A stretch of DNA of 64,000 nucleotides from Bacteroidaceae bacterium (GCA_017507105.1 JAFWBM010000014.1:1-64000); one strand, 5' to 3'; positions 21,990-31,296 are shown, counted from the first letter of the stretch. The notes: generated from the letters alone by a model not told the origin. Numbers and translations are program-made.

Positions 21990-23879
21990 ATGCAGGATAT
22001 TATACATCTGTTGCCCGACTCGGTTGCTAATCAGATAGCAGCCGGAGAGGTTGTACAGCGCCCCTCCTCGGTGGTAAAGGAGTTGATGGAGAATGCTATT
22101 GATGCTGGTGCAACCAAAGTTGAGGTTGTCATTAGTGATGGTGGGCGTACGTTGATACAAGTTATAGATAATGGTTGCGGAATGTCCGAGACTGATGCCC
22201 GTTTGTCGTTTGAACGTCATGCAACATCAAAAATAAGAAAGGCAGAGGATTTGTTTGCCCTTTCAACTATGGGCTTCAGAGGCGAGGCTTTGGCCTCCAT
22301 CGCTGCTGTTGCCCAGGTGGAGCTTATCACTCGTCGTGCCGAAGATGAGTTGGGCACATCCATTGTCTTGTCTGGCTCTACGCTCGAGGAACAACAGCCG
22401 GTGATGGCTCCCGTTGGGAGCAACTTTAAGGTAAAGAATCTCTTTTTCAATATTCCGGCAAGGCGAAAATTCCTTAAATCGCAACAGACCGAATTTAATA
22501 ATATAGTGGCAGAGTTTGAGAGGATTGCTCTAATAAACAATAGCATCGATTTCTCGTTAAGGCATAACGAGAGTGATGTCGTCTCTTTGCAAGCGTCCTC
22601 GTTCAGGAAGAGAATTCTCGACCTCTTTGGTAAGAAATTGAATTCCCTATTGGTCGAGGTAGAGGTAATGAACCCTCTTATAAATATAAAAGGATTTGTA
22701 GGTACTCCCGAGAGTGCGCGTAAAAGAGGAGCCCAACAATATTTCTTCGTTAATGGAAGATATATGCGTCATGCTTACTTTGCCAAGGCAGTTACCGAGG
22801 CTTATTCCCAAATGTTGCCACAGGGTGAACAGATACCTTTTTTTCTATGTCTTGATGTTGAACCGGACCATATTGATGTAAATATACATCCCACTAAAAC
22901 CGAGATAAAGTTTGAGGACGAGCAGATTCTTTGGAAGATAATCGCTGCTGCTGTGCGTGAGGCGCTGGGCAGGTATAATGCAGCACCGGGACTTGATTTT
23001 GATGCAGAGGATATTCTGGATATTCCTGCAATGGATTTGTCGGGTAATACTCCGTTAACAGTGACTCCGCCAAAAATTTCGTATAACCCTAATTATAACC
23101 CCTATCGCAGTATATCTTCCGAGTATCGTAAACAGCAGCAAGTAAGTGGCTGGGAGTCTCTTTATGATGGAATAGATAAGAACAATATGGATAGCGAGGA
23201 AATGGTATCGCCTCTGCTGGGTGAGTATCCTGTATCTGCATTTGGTGCTGCTGGTGTAGCTCTTGATGTTAAAGGTAATGAGGAATTGCAATCCGATGAC
23301 AAACTATTTGATGTTGAGGATAATGCCACTTTCATGCAATTTAAAGGGCAGTATATCATCACTCCTGTAAAGTCGGGGTTGATGCTTATTCATCAACGAA
23401 GGGCGCATATAAGAGTATTGTATGAGAAATATCTGAAACAACTTTCCGAAAAGCGTGGGTATGTGCAGCAGTTACTGTTCCCTGAACGTATCGACCTTTC
23501 TGTGGGTGATGCAGCCGTACTCGAGTCTATTATGGACGAGTTATCATTTTTAGGTTTTGATATATCGTCACTTGGAGGTGGTTGCTATGCTGTTAACGGT
23601 GTTCCTGCCGATTTGGATGGTCTCTCTCCTGTAGTTCTTCTTCAAGAAATAATCTCTTCCGAGATAGAAGAGACGGCTACTGTTCAAGAGAAACGTCATG
23701 AGAAGATTGCACTTTCGATGGCAAGGCGTGTTGCCATTGTTGTTGGGCAGTACCTTTCAGGAGAGGAGATGAATCGTTTGATAGGTAAATTGTTTGCATG
23801 TGAAATGCCGGCTAGAACACCCGATGGCAAGCCTATAATTCATATAATGAGTGACTCCGATATAGAAAAATTTTTCTAA
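21990..23879 (+). CDS. mutL: DNA mismatch repair protein MutL
   Basis: The 629-residue GHKL ATPase couples MutS mismatch recognition to strand removal. The N-terminal ATPase is intact: ENAIDAGA (35-42), DNGCGM (60-65), TSKI (79-82), GFRGEAL (95-101). A low-conservation linker (about 335-440) leads to the C-terminal dimerisation domain. The canonical endonuclease motif DQHA(X)2E is replaced: residues 468-475 read HQRRAHIR, so the metal-binding Asp, His and Glu are missing. The protein may therefore lack intrinsic nicking activity. It is the last gene of the envelope-folding operon; the unrelated neighbourhood suggests simple co-transcription. Confidence 0.95.
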   Translation: MQDIIHLLPDSVANQIAAGEVVQRPSSVVKELMENAIDAGATKVEVVISDGGRTLIQVIDNGCGMSETDARLSFERHATSKIRKAEDLFALSTMGFRGEALASIAAVAQVELITRRAEDELGTSIVLSGSTLEEQQPVMAPVGSNFKVKNLFFNIPARRKFLKSQQTEFNNIVAEFERIALINNSIDFSLRHNESDVVSLQASSFRKRILDLFGKKLNSLLVEVEVMNPLINIKGFVGTPESARKRGAQQYFFVNGRYMRHAYFAKAVTEAYSQMLPQGEQIPFFLCLDVEPDHIDVNIHPTKTEIKFEDEQILWKIIAAAVREALGRYNAAPGLDFDAEDILDIPAMDLSGNTPLTVTPPKISYNPNYNPYRSISSEYRKQQQVSGWESLYDGIDKNNMDSEEMVSPLLGEYPVSAFGAAGVALDVKGNEELQSDDKLFDVEDNATFMQFKGQYIITPVKSGLMLIHQRRAHIRVLYEKYLKQLSEKRGYVQQLLFPERIDLSVGDAAVLESIMDELSFLGFDISSLGGGCYAVNGVPADLDGLSPVVLLQEIISSEIEETATVQEKRHEKIALSMARRVAIVVGQYLSGEEMNRLIGKLFACEMPARTPDGKPIIHIMSDSDIEKFF

Positions 23880-23943
23880 ACTATATATTATAAAGAGTGG
23901 TAGTTAAAATTTGTTAATGCAAAACTGTTTGCATATCTGTCTC

Positions 23944-23975
23944 TTTTATATTTAAACAAAAATTTTTTAATTTTG
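23944..23975 (+). promoter_or_regulatory. Promoter of the OmpA-like gene
   Basis: TTTT (23944-23947), a 20-bp spacer and TAATTTTG (23968-23975) fit the Bacteroidota pattern with one -33 mismatch. It implies a leader of about 135 nt to the ATG at 24118. Confidence 0.6.
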
Positions 23976-24117
23976 CAAAATGAAATACTGTTTTTGGATA
24001 ACTGTTTAAACTTTATAGCAGGGCGTCAGAAACATTATTCAAATAACAAGTGTTTTAGCTTTGGAGATGTTTTTATATGTTGATATTAATAATTTAAATT
24101 ATCTAATTTATACTAGT

Positions 24118-25266
24118 ATGAAGAAATTTTTGATGTCGTTGGCTATTGCCAGCATTGCTGTGGCCTCTTTTGCACAGGAGACTGTTAGCGAGGTCGTTGA
24201 AGTTCCTACTAAGAAGAATAGTGTAGTTACCAACAGTTTTGGTAGTAACTGGTTCGTTGGTGTGAATGGAGGCGTCCAGATGTTTAATGGTGTTGTTACT
24301 TTGGGCGAGAGTCCGTTTGATCACCTGACACCGGCTATCTCTGCTTTCGTTGGTAAGTGGCATACCCCCGGTTTTGGATGGAGAGTTGCTTATAACGGTT
24401 GGGAAGTTAAGCCTTATGAGGATGCTGATGAGACCGGTTTTATGAACTTCCATTTTGATGCAATGTTTAACCTTAGCAATCTTCTTTGTGGATATAATGA
24501 GAAGCGTATATGGAATGCTATACCTTATGTCGGTGTTGGTTGGGCCGGTATCGATGGCGGTGATGAGTATGATGGTAGCATAAGCGCAAACTATGGTCTG
24601 CTCAATACATTCCGTTTATCTAAACATTGGGCTATCAATCTTGAGCTTGGTGGTTTGTTTGTAAGAAACGGTTTTGGTGGTATTCCTAGCGAGAGAGATG
24701 GTTACGATATGATGTGGAATGCTCAGGTGGGTGTTACATATAAGTTTAATCGCGTAGGTTGGGATAACGCTCCCGATGTAGATGCAATCATGGCAATGAA
24801 CGCAGCTGCTCTTGCAGAACTCGGCGCTCAGCTTCAGGCTAAGGAGTCAGAGAACAATCAGCTCAAGTCTCAGCTTTCTGCAGCCAAGACATCTCTTGCT
24901 CAGGCTCAGAACAAGATTAACAAGCTAGAGAACGAGCCCAAGTTCTTCAATGCGGCTCAGTCTGTATTCTTTGCGTTTAACTCTTCTAAGATAGAGTCTA
25001 AGAAGGAGGTTATCAACTTGAAGTCTCTTGCTGAGGCTGCAAAGAGCGCAGGTGTTAAACTCTCTGTAGTAGGTTATGCTGATAATGCAACCGGTTCTGC
25101 TTCTTATAACCAGAAACTCTCTGAAGCTCGTGCAAATGCTGTTGCTGATAAGCTTGTCGAGCTTGGTGTATCACGCGATCAGATTGTTGTTGAGGGTAAG
25201 GGAGGCGTTGCTGCCGAGAAGCCCGCTCGTCTTAACCGTCGTGTAATTATCTCGGTTGTAAAGTAA
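24118..25266 (+). CDS. OmpA-family outer-membrane porin
   Basis: The 382-residue protein has a signal peptide (MKKFLMSLAIASIAVASFAQ), an N-terminal beta-barrel of about 200 residues (WFVGVNGGVQMFNG, WHTPGFGWRVAYNGW, alternating strands), an Ala/Gln/Lys coiled-coil linker (about 220-275) and a C-terminal OmpA/MotB peptidoglycan-binding domain (about 285-382) that keeps the Asp of GYADN and the Arg of LSEARANAVADKL. It anchors outer membrane to peptidoglycan and is usually abundant. An in-frame ATG at 24061 would add 19 residues before the signal peptide and is rejected. It has its own promoter and a strong terminator, so it is monocistronic. Confidence 0.93.
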   Translation: MKKFLMSLAIASIAVASFAQETVSEVVEVPTKKNSVVTNSFGSNWFVGVNGGVQMFNGVVTLGESPFDHLTPAISAFVGKWHTPGFGWRVAYNGWEVKPYEDADETGFMNFHFDAMFNLSNLLCGYNEKRIWNAIPYVGVGWAGIDGGDEYDGSISANYGLLNTFRLSKHWAINLELGGLFVRNGFGGIPSERDGYDMMWNAQVGVTYKFNRVGWDNAPDVDAIMAMNAAALAELGAQLQAKESENNQLKSQLSAAKTSLAQAQNKINKLENEPKFFNAAQSVFFAFNSSKIESKKEVINLKSLAEAAKSAGVKLSVVGYADNATGSASYNQKLSEARANAVADKLVELGVSRDQIVVEGKGGVAAEKPARLNRRVIISVVK

Positions 25267-25282
25267 TAGACATTACATTATA

Positions 25283-25330
25283 GACACATAAAAAGCTACA
25301 GATTTCTGTAGCTTTTTATGTGTCTGTTTT
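25283..25330. terminator. Strong terminator after the OmpA-like gene
   Basis: Perfect 19-bp arms (25283-25301 and 25306-25324; GACACATAAAAAGCTACAG) with a 4-nt loop are followed by TGTTTTTAT. Confidence 0.88.
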
Positions 25331-25437
25331 TATCTGTTGCGCTTGCCGAGTAGTTGCTCTTTGTATGGCCGGTATGTTATCGCGTGTAGTGATTTATGGG
25401 TAAAAGATAAATTATTTAAAATATTTTTCTCATTTTC

Positions 25438-25468
25438 TTTGTGTATTCCGAAAATAGTGTTACCTTTG
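25438..25468 (+). promoter_or_regulatory. tRNA-Val promoter
   Basis: TTTG (25438-25441), a 19-bp spacer and TACCTTTG (25461-25468) match the full consensus. It lies 27 bp before the first tRNA. The rest of the 25331-25437 gap shows nothing further. Confidence 0.8.
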
Positions 25469-25495
25469 CAACGCAATTAGGGTTGCGGCCTTTTC

Positions 25496-25570
25496 GGGCG
25501 TTTAGCTCAGCTGGTTTAGAGCATCTGCCTTACAAGCAGAGGGTCGGCGGTTCGAATCCGTCAACGCCCA
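25496..25570 (+). tRNA. tRNA-Val (anticodon UAC), copy 1
   Basis: The 75-nt cloverleaf has acceptor stem GGGCGTT/AACGCCC, D arm (AGCTCAGCTGGTTTAGAGC), anticodon stem TCTGC/GCAGA with loop CTTACAA (anticodon TAC), T arm with GGTTCGAATCC and discriminator A. CCA is not encoded (CGA follows). It is identical to copy 2. Confidence 0.97.
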
Positions 25571-25622
25571 CGAAAGGTAAGTTTAAGAAGTTACTATTGG
25601 TCGGCATCCCATTTGTTAATTC

Positions 25623-25697
25623 GGGCGTTTAGCTCAGCTGGTTTAGAGCATCTGCCTTACAAGCAGAGGGTCGGCGGTTCGAATCCGTCAACGCCCA
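25623..25697 (+). tRNA. tRNA-Val (anticodon UAC), copy 2
   Basis: Same 75-nt sequence as copy 1, beginning 127 bp after it, with a 52-bp spacer. CCA is not encoded (CCG follows the discriminator). The two copies probably share one transcript, closed by the terminator at 25709. Confidence 0.97.
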
Positions 25698-25708
25698 CCG
25701 AAGTAGTG

Positions 25709-25736
25709 ACCTGCGGAAGCAGGTTATTTTTGTTTT
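25709..25736 (+). terminator. Intrinsic terminator after the tRNA pair
   Basis: Stem ACCTGC/GCAGGT (25709-25714, 25719-25724) with loop GGAA is followed by TATTTTTGTTTT. Confidence 0.85.
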
Positions 25737-25790
25737 AAGTCGTTTGCATATATAAGCCTTATTCATTTTTATAATAAACTTTATATAACA

Positions 25791-25822
25791 TTCGGGTGTT
25801 ATATCTAAAAATACTATTTTTG
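25791..25822 (+). promoter_or_regulatory. purB promoter
   Basis: TTCG (25791-25794, one mismatch), a 20-bp spacer and TATTTTTG (25815-25822). The leader would be about 55 nt. Confidence 0.6.
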
Positions 25823-25885
25823 TAGCAGAAAAACTCATAAAGAGTCGAATTTCACAAATAAAACAATTCTTCCAACCTATAAACT

Positions 25886-27232
25886 ATGGAACTGAATATT
25901 TTGACAGCAATATCGCCTATAGACGGACGATACAGGGGGAAAGTAGATGCACTTGCTGCTTACTTTTCAGAGTATGCATTAATGAAGTACCGTGTACTTG
26001 TAGAGATTGAATACTTTATCACATTGTGTGAAATACCTTTGCCTCAGCTTGCAGGCGTAGACAACTCTGTATTCGGGAAGTTACGTGCCATATATGAAGA
26101 GTTTACAGAAGATGATGCACGTCGTATCAAGGAGATAGAAAAGGTTACAAACCATGATGTAAAGGCGGTAGAGTATTTTATAAAGGAGCGTTTCGATGCT
26201 ATTGGCGGTCTCGACTCTTGTAAAGAATTTATCCACTTTGGTCTTACCTCACAGGATATTAACAATACATCTATCCCTCGTAGTATTAAGGATGCTCTTC
26301 AGATGGTGTACTATCCGGTGCTTGAAGAGATGGTAGCATTGTTGAAGGAGTATGCCGATGCTTGGAAGGATATTCCGATGTTGGCCCGTACACACGGACA
26401 GCCTGCATCGCCTACACGTTTGGGTAAAGAGATTATGGTCTTTGTGTATCGACTTGAGACTCAGTTGGAGTTACTTAAGTCTTGTACTATCTCTGCTAAG
26501 TTCGGTGGCGCTACAGGTAATTTCAATGCTCATAATGTAGCATATCCGAATATTGATTGGAAAGAATTTGGAAATAGGTTTGTAAGCGAGAAACTGGGCC
26601 TGCAACGCGAACAATATACGACACAGATATCCAATTACGATAATATTGCTGCACTTTTCGATGCAATGCGTCGTATAAATACAATAATCATTGACATGGA
26701 TCGTGACTTCTGGCAGTATATATCAATGGAATTCTTCAAACAGAAGATAAAGGCAGGTGAGGTTGGTTCTAGTGCAATGCCACATAAGGTTAATCCTATA
26801 GACTTTGAGAATAGTGAAGGCAATTTGGGAATAGCGAATGCGCTCCTCGACCATCTGGCTACAAAGCTTCCTATATCTCGTTTGCAGCGCGACCTTACTG
26901 ATTCAACCGTATTGCGTAATGTCGGTGTACCTATGGCGCATATGATTATAGCAGTCAAGAGTACGATGGTCGGTTTGCGCAAGTTGCTGCTAAACGAAAC
27001 TGCTATATACAATGAGTTGGATAACAGCTGGAATGTTTGTGCCGAGGGTATACAGACAATACTTCGTCGTGAGGCGTATCCCAATCCTTACGAAGCATTA
27101 AAGGCTCTCACACGCACAAATAGTAAGGTTGACCGCGACTCGTTGCTTCAGTTTATAAATACTCTTGATGTGGCAGAAGATGTAAAAGAGGAGTTGCGTG
27201 CAATAACTCCACATAGTTACACCGGAGTTTGA
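25886..27232 (+). CDS. purB: Adenylosuccinate lyase
   Basis: This 448-residue enzyme of the fumarase/aspartase superfamily catalyses two purine-pathway steps: SAICAR to AICAR plus fumarate, and adenylosuccinate to AMP plus fumarate. Marks are the N-terminal AISPIDGRYRGKV, the conserved THGQPASPT and the mobile signature loop GSSAMPHKVNPIDFENSEGN. Length is normal for the PurB subfamily resembling the E. coli enzyme. The pseudouridine synthase starts about 40 bp downstream, and asnS follows; the purB-rluB-asnS order is, from memory, common in Bacteroidales. Confidence 0.97.
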   Translation: MELNILTAISPIDGRYRGKVDALAAYFSEYALMKYRVLVEIEYFITLCEIPLPQLAGVDNSVFGKLRAIYEEFTEDDARRIKEIEKVTNHDVKAVEYFIKERFDAIGGLDSCKEFIHFGLTSQDINNTSIPRSIKDALQMVYYPVLEEMVALLKEYADAWKDIPMLARTHGQPASPTRLGKEIMVFVYRLETQLELLKSCTISAKFGGATGNFNAHNVAYPNIDWKEFGNRFVSEKLGLQREQYTTQISNYDNIAALFDAMRRINTIIIDMDRDFWQYISMEFFKQKIKAGEVGSSAMPHKVNPIDFENSEGNLGIANALLDHLATKLPISRLQRDLTDSTVLRNVGVPMAHMIIAVKSTMVGLRKLLLNETAIYNELDNSWNVCAEGIQTILRREAYPNPYEALKALTRTNSKVDRDSLLQFINTLDVAEDVKEELRAITPHSYTGV

Positions 27233-27272
27233 AAAAGGAAATTGGACCGTGAGGTTCGTAAAATATAGTAAA

Positions 27273-28478
27273 ATGGATAATTACAGAGAGAAACGCTCCG
27301 GTGGCTACAGCCCCAAGAATGGAAACAGAGAGCGTTCATTCAACAATGATTTTAATGGCGAGTACAGAAAAAAGTCGCGTCCCCGCTTCAACAAGGATGC
27401 CGATGCGCGTGGCCAGTATGTAAAGGTAGATCGTAGTGACAGCTATGGTAACAGTGTGAAATCACACTCGTATGGACGTCAGTATGGTTCTGACGTACCA
27501 CGCTCGGATGGCGAACACACTCGTCGTTATAATGGTGATAAACTCCAGTATGGTAATAAAGGGCGTCGCACATCTTTTAGTGGCGAGGGTTATTCTCGCA
27601 GCGAGGGCTGTGTAAATAACGGCAACTATAGCAAGGGATACAGTACGATGCATCGTAGTGGTTACAGCCAGAATGGAGGCAGAAAATCATCGTATGATCC
27701 TAATGCAAAGTACAGCAAGAAGAAACGTATGGCCTACCGTGAGGCTGCAATCGATCCCGATGCTCCATTGCGTCTGAACAAATATCTAGCTAATGCCGGA
27801 GTATGCTCACGTCGCGAGGCTGATAATTATATTGCCGCAGGCCTTATCACAGTTAACGGAACTGTTGTAAGTGAACTTGGTACAAAAGTGACACATAGTG
27901 ATGATATCCGTTTCAATGGCGAACGTGTGAATCCCGATAGAAAGGTTTATGTATTGCTAAACAAACCAAAGGATTGTGTTACAACTGTAGATGATCCTCA
28001 GGAGCGTCGTACGGTGCTTGATTGTCTCAAGGGTATAGGTAAAGAGAGAATATATCCTGTGGGTCGTCTTGATAGAAACACAACAGGCGTGCTGTTGCTT
28101 ACAAATGACGGTGACCTTGCTTCGCGCTTGACACATCCCAAATACATGAAAAAGAAGATATATCATGTCACTTGCGATAAGAACGTGGCAATGTCGGATA
28201 TGGATATTCTGGCAACAGGTATTGAACTTGAGGATGGTCCTGTTTATGCAGATGAGGTTAGTTATGTAAACGATGCCGACCGCTCTCAGATAGGTATAGA
28301 GATACACTCGGGAAAGAACCGTATTGTGCGTCGTATGATGGAGCATCTGGGTTATCATGTAGTGAAATTGGACCGTGTATTCTTTGCCGGTCTCACAAAG
28401 AAGAACCTGAAGCGTGGCGATTGGAGATATCTTACCGATAAAGAGGTAAATATGCTACGCATGGGTGCATATGAGTAA
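27273..28478 (+). CDS. RluB/RsuA-family rRNA pseudouridine synthase with long basic N-terminal tail
   Basis: The 401-residue protein has a Gly/Ser/Arg/Tyr/Asn-rich disordered tail at about 1-160, an S4 RNA-binding domain at about 165-215 (LRLNKYLANAGVCSRREAD) and a pseudouridine synthase domain with catalytic Asp267 in VGRLDRNTTGVLLLTNDGD. RluB isomerises a uridine in 23S rRNA; the exact target here is unproven. E. coli RluB has its tail at the C-terminus, whereas Bacteroidota proteins often carry it at the N-terminus. An in-frame GTG at 27249 would add 8 residues; ATG 27273 is preferred. asnS follows after 26 bp. Confidence 0.9.
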   Translation: MDNYREKRSGGYSPKNGNRERSFNNDFNGEYRKKSRPRFNKDADARGQYVKVDRSDSYGNSVKSHSYGRQYGSDVPRSDGEHTRRYNGDKLQYGNKGRRTSFSGEGYSRSEGCVNNGNYSKGYSTMHRSGYSQNGGRKSSYDPNAKYSKKKRMAYREAAIDPDAPLRLNKYLANAGVCSRREADNYIAAGLITVNGTVVSELGTKVTHSDDIRFNGERVNPDRKVYVLLNKPKDCVTTVDDPQERRTVLDCLKGIGKERIYPVGRLDRNTTGVLLLTNDGDLASRLTHPKYMKKKIYHVTCDKNVAMSDMDILATGIELEDGPVYADEVSYVNDADRSQIGIEIHSGKNRIVRRMMEHLGYHVVKLDRVFFAGLTKKNLKRGDWRYLTDKEVNMLRMGAYE

Positions 28479-28504
28479 AAACATAAGAAACAGAATAAAT
28501 CGTT

Positions 28505-29908
28505 ATGAAGGCGATAAAACGAACTAAAATTTCCGAATTGTTGAAGAGCACTGCCTATGGTGCCGAAGTAAACGTAAGAGGATGGGTAAGAACCCGTCGC
28601 AGTAGCAAACAAGTAGCATTCGTTGCTCTTAACGACGGTTCTACAATTAACAATGTGCAGATTGTTATTGATGTTGAGAAATTCGATGAGGAGCTAGTGA
28701 AACTCTTTACAACAGGTGCATGTCTAAGCGTCAACGGAACATTGGTTGAATCTATAGGCGGTGGTCAGTCTGTAGAGATACAGGCTACCGACATAGAGGT
28801 TCTTGGCGAGTGCGATAATACATATCCTCTTCAGAAGAAGGGGCAGACAATGGAGTATATGCGTACAGTGGCACACCTGCGTCCACGTACAAATACGTTC
28901 GGTGCAGTATTCCGTATACGCCACAATATGGCATATGCTATTCATAAGTTCTTTCACGATAAGGGTTTTTACTATTTCCATACGCCTATCATCACTGCGT
29001 CAGATTGTGAGGGTGCCGGACAGATGTTTCAGGTTACTACAATGAACCTGTACGACCTTAAGAAGGACGATGAAGGTAGTATTAAGTATGATAATGACTT
29101 CTTCGGAAAACAGGCTAGTCTTACCGTTTCTGGTCAGCTCGAGGGTGAATTGGCTGCTACTGCATTGGGAGCAATATATACTTTTGGTCCTACATTCCGT
29201 GCCGAGAACTCAAATACTCCTCGCCACCTTGCAGAGTTCTGGATGATAGAACCCGAGGTTGCCTTTAATGATATAACAGACAATATGGACTTGGCCGAGG
29301 AGTTTATCAAGTATTGTGTACAGTGGGCGCTCGACCACTGCATGGAGGATATTACATTCCTTAACAACATGATAGACAAGGGGCTTATAGAGCGTCTGCG
29401 TTCTATTGTGGATACCGAGTTTGTTCGTCTTGCTTATACAGATGGTATAAAGATTCTTGAAGAGGCTGTGGCAAACGGTCATAAATTCGAGTTCCCTGTA
29501 TATTGGGGTGTTGACTTGGCTTCTGAGCATGAGCGTTACTTGGTTGAGTCTCACTTTAAACGTCCTGTGATTCTTACCGACTATCCTAAGGAGATAAAGG
29601 CTTTTTATATGAAACAGAATGAGGACGGAAAAACAGTACGTGCTATGGATGTCCTTTTCCCGAAGATTGGAGAGATTATCGGTGGCTCGGAGCGTGAGGC
29701 GGATTATGGCAAACTGCTTGCACGTATAGAGGAGCTTGGTATCCCCATGAAGGATATGTGGTGGTATCTTGATACTCGTCGTTATGGCTCATGTCCCCAC
29801 TCCGGATTCGGTCTTGGATTTGAGCGTTTGCTATTGTTTGTAACAGGTATGGCAAACATTCGTGATGTGATACCTTTCCCACGTACTCCCAATAATGCAG
29901 AATTCTAA
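28505..29908 (+). CDS. asnS: Asparaginyl-tRNA synthetase
   Basis: This 467-residue class IIb enzyme charges tRNA-Asn. It has an N-terminal OB-fold anticodon-binding domain (about 15-110, [18 protein letters not shown]) and a class II catalytic core: motif 1 around the [15 protein letters not shown] segment, motif 2 [21 protein letters not shown], motif 3 [15 protein letters not shown]. It ends [10 protein letters not shown], typical for AsnRS. It is the last gene of the purB group; a 48-bp palindrome follows. Confidence 0.97.
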   Translation: MKAIKRTKISELLKSTAYGAEVNVRGWVRTRRSSKQVAFVALNDGSTINNVQIVIDVEKFDEELVKLFTTGACLSVNGTLVESIGGGQSVEIQATDIEVLGECDNTYPLQKKGQTMEYMRTVAHLRPRTNTFGAVFRIRHNMAYAIHKFFHDKGFYYFHTPIITASDCEGAGQMFQVTTMNLYDLKKDDEGSIKYDNDFFGKQASLTVSGQLEGELAATALGAIYTFGPTFRAENSNTPRHLAEFWMIEPEVAFNDITDNMDLAEEFIKYCVQWALDHCMEDITFLNNMIDKGLIERLRSIVDTEFVRLAYTDGIKILEEAVANGHKFEFPVYWGVDLASEHERYLVESHFKRPVILTDYPKEIKAFYMKQNEDGKTVRAMDVLFPKIGEIIGGSEREADYGKLLARIEELGIPMKDMWWYLDTRRYGSCPHSGFGLGFERLLLFVTGMANIRDVIPFPRTPNNAEF

Positions 29909-29944
29909 ACAGACTGGATTTTGAGTTATATGAATTTTGAAATT

Positions 29945-29992
29945 ATAAACAGTATGCGATTCCGGGAATTCCCGGAATCGCATACTGTTTAT
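29945..29992. terminator. 48-bp perfect palindrome after asnS
   Basis: Arms 29945-29968 and 29969-29992 (24 bp each, no spacer) are perfectly complementary, with core ATTCCGGGAATTCCCGGAAT. As RNA it would form a long hairpin with a minimal loop. The rest of the 293-bp gap up to 30202 is AT-rich; I see no gene and no convincing promoter. Confidence 0.7.
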
Positions 29993-30201
29993 ATGGATTT
30001 ATTTATATATCTTTTGTTGTGTTATAGCTCATATGTGGCTATATATTTAATTCTATTGAAGGAGATAAAACTCTGCAAAAACAATACCTGTTAAATTAAT
30101 TTGCTAAAAATCGTTTATTTATCTGTGTAGAATGGAATAAAAATATTATACTCGCGTTATAATTGTAAAGAGACACCTTGGTAATTATAAATAATCGTTT
30201 T

Positions 30202-31296
30202 ATGGATAGCAATCGTTATTGTGTGATTATGGCAGGTGGAGTGGGCAGCCGTCTGTGGCCTCTGAGCAGAAAGGGATATCCTAAGCAATTCCACGATTTG
30301 CTTGGATGTGGACGGACGCTTCTTCAACAGACTTATGATCGTTACAGCCGTATAGTCCCCAAAGAGAATATAATAATATCTACCAATATAGAGTATTCCG
30401 AACTTGTGCGCAAACAGTTGCCCGAGTTGGGTGTTGAACAAATATTGCATGAATCCTCATTTCGCGGTACGGCGCCAAGTATTGCGTACGTGGCATGTCA
30501 CATAAGACAATTGAATAGGAATGCAAATATAGTCGTGGCTCAAGCCGATCAGCTTGTGCTTAATGAAAACCTCTTCGTAGAGACAATAGGAAACGGCCTC
30601 GACTTTGTTGCTCGTCATAGCAAACTGGTTATCATTGGTATAAAACCGACATGCCCGGAAACACGATACGGATATATACAGGTCGAGAATAATCAATCGG
30701 TATCTGATAGTGGAGCTTTCTACAAGGTACGCACCTTTACCGAAAAGCCGGAGTATGAGTTTGCACGTATATTTATGGAGAGTGGTGAGTTCTATTGGAA
30801 CTCGGGTATATATATATGGAATGTGCAAACCGTTATTGAGACGCTATCCAAACTGTTGCCCGAGATGATGAACGAACTTGAGACTGTTTTTGCCGAACTG
30901 CCGAACAGGGATGAACGTCGTCGTAGAGTCTATGAGATTTATACATCCTTCCCAAATGCATCAATGGACTCGGCTGTTATGGAACGTGCCGACAATGTTT
31001 TTGTGCAGGTGGGAGAGTTCGGATGGGCAGATATTGGAACGTGGGACACCCTTTATGGTACTCTTCCTAAGGATATGGATGGGAATGTAATAATGCATTC
31101 ACATGCAATGATGTATAATAGCCATGATAATGTAATATCGCTCCCTGAAGGCAAGCTTGCAGTTGTACAGGATGTTGACGGTTTGCTTATTGTGGATGCC
31201 GGGAATGTTTTAATGGTATGTAAGAAAGGGAATGAAGGGGATATAAGAAAATTCCTTAATGATGCACGCATGAAAATGGGAGATGATTATATATAG
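30202..31296 (+). CDS. Mannose-1-phosphate guanylyltransferase
   Basis: The 364-residue enzyme makes GDP-mannose from mannose-1-phosphate and GTP, a precursor for glycans and GDP-fucose. The nucleotidyltransferase signature GGVGSRLWPLSRKGYPKQF opens the protein (about 11-29), followed by FTEKP and the F(Y/E)WNSGIYIW motif around 200. It is the single-domain form without a phosphomannose isomerase half. The frame extends 8 codons upstream to a TTG at 30178; ATG 30202 is preferred. Convergent with the transglycosylase; 36 bp separate the stops with no clear terminator hairpin. It stands alone rather than in a polysaccharide cluster. Confidence 0.93.
   Translation: MDSNRYCVIMAGGVGSRLWPLSRKGYPKQFHDLLGCGRTLLQQTYDRYSRIVPKENIIISTNIEYSELVRKQLPELGVEQILHESSFRGTAPSIAYVACHIRQLNRNANIVVAQADQLVLNENLFVETIGNGLDFVARHSKLVIIGIKPTCPETRYGYIQVENNQSVSDSGAFYKVRTFTEKPEYEFARIFMESGEFYWNSGIYIWNVQTVIETLSKLLPEMMNELETVFAELPNRDERRRRVYEIYTSFPNASMDSAVMERADNVFVQVGEFGWADIGTWDTLYGTLPKDMDGNVIMHSHAMMYNSHDNVISLPEGKLAVVQDVDGLLIVDAGNVLMVCKKGNEGDIRKFLNDARMKMGDDYI

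Noticed and set aside
24061..24117. Upstream in-frame ATG extending the OmpA-like protein
   Set aside because: It would put 19 residues before a textbook signal peptide.
25496..25697. tRNA duplication as the attachment sites of an integrated element
   Set aside because: Only about 52 bp lies between the copies, with no integrase or cargo nearby.
25441..25838. Two short open frames covering the tRNA-Val genes (one per strand)
   Set aside because: They translate tRNA sequence, a familiar false protein.
27273..27760. Repeat-like tract in the pseudouridine synthase gene as a CRISPR or tandem-repeat array
   Set aside because: The repeats are short, irregular and in frame; they encode a low-complexity tail.
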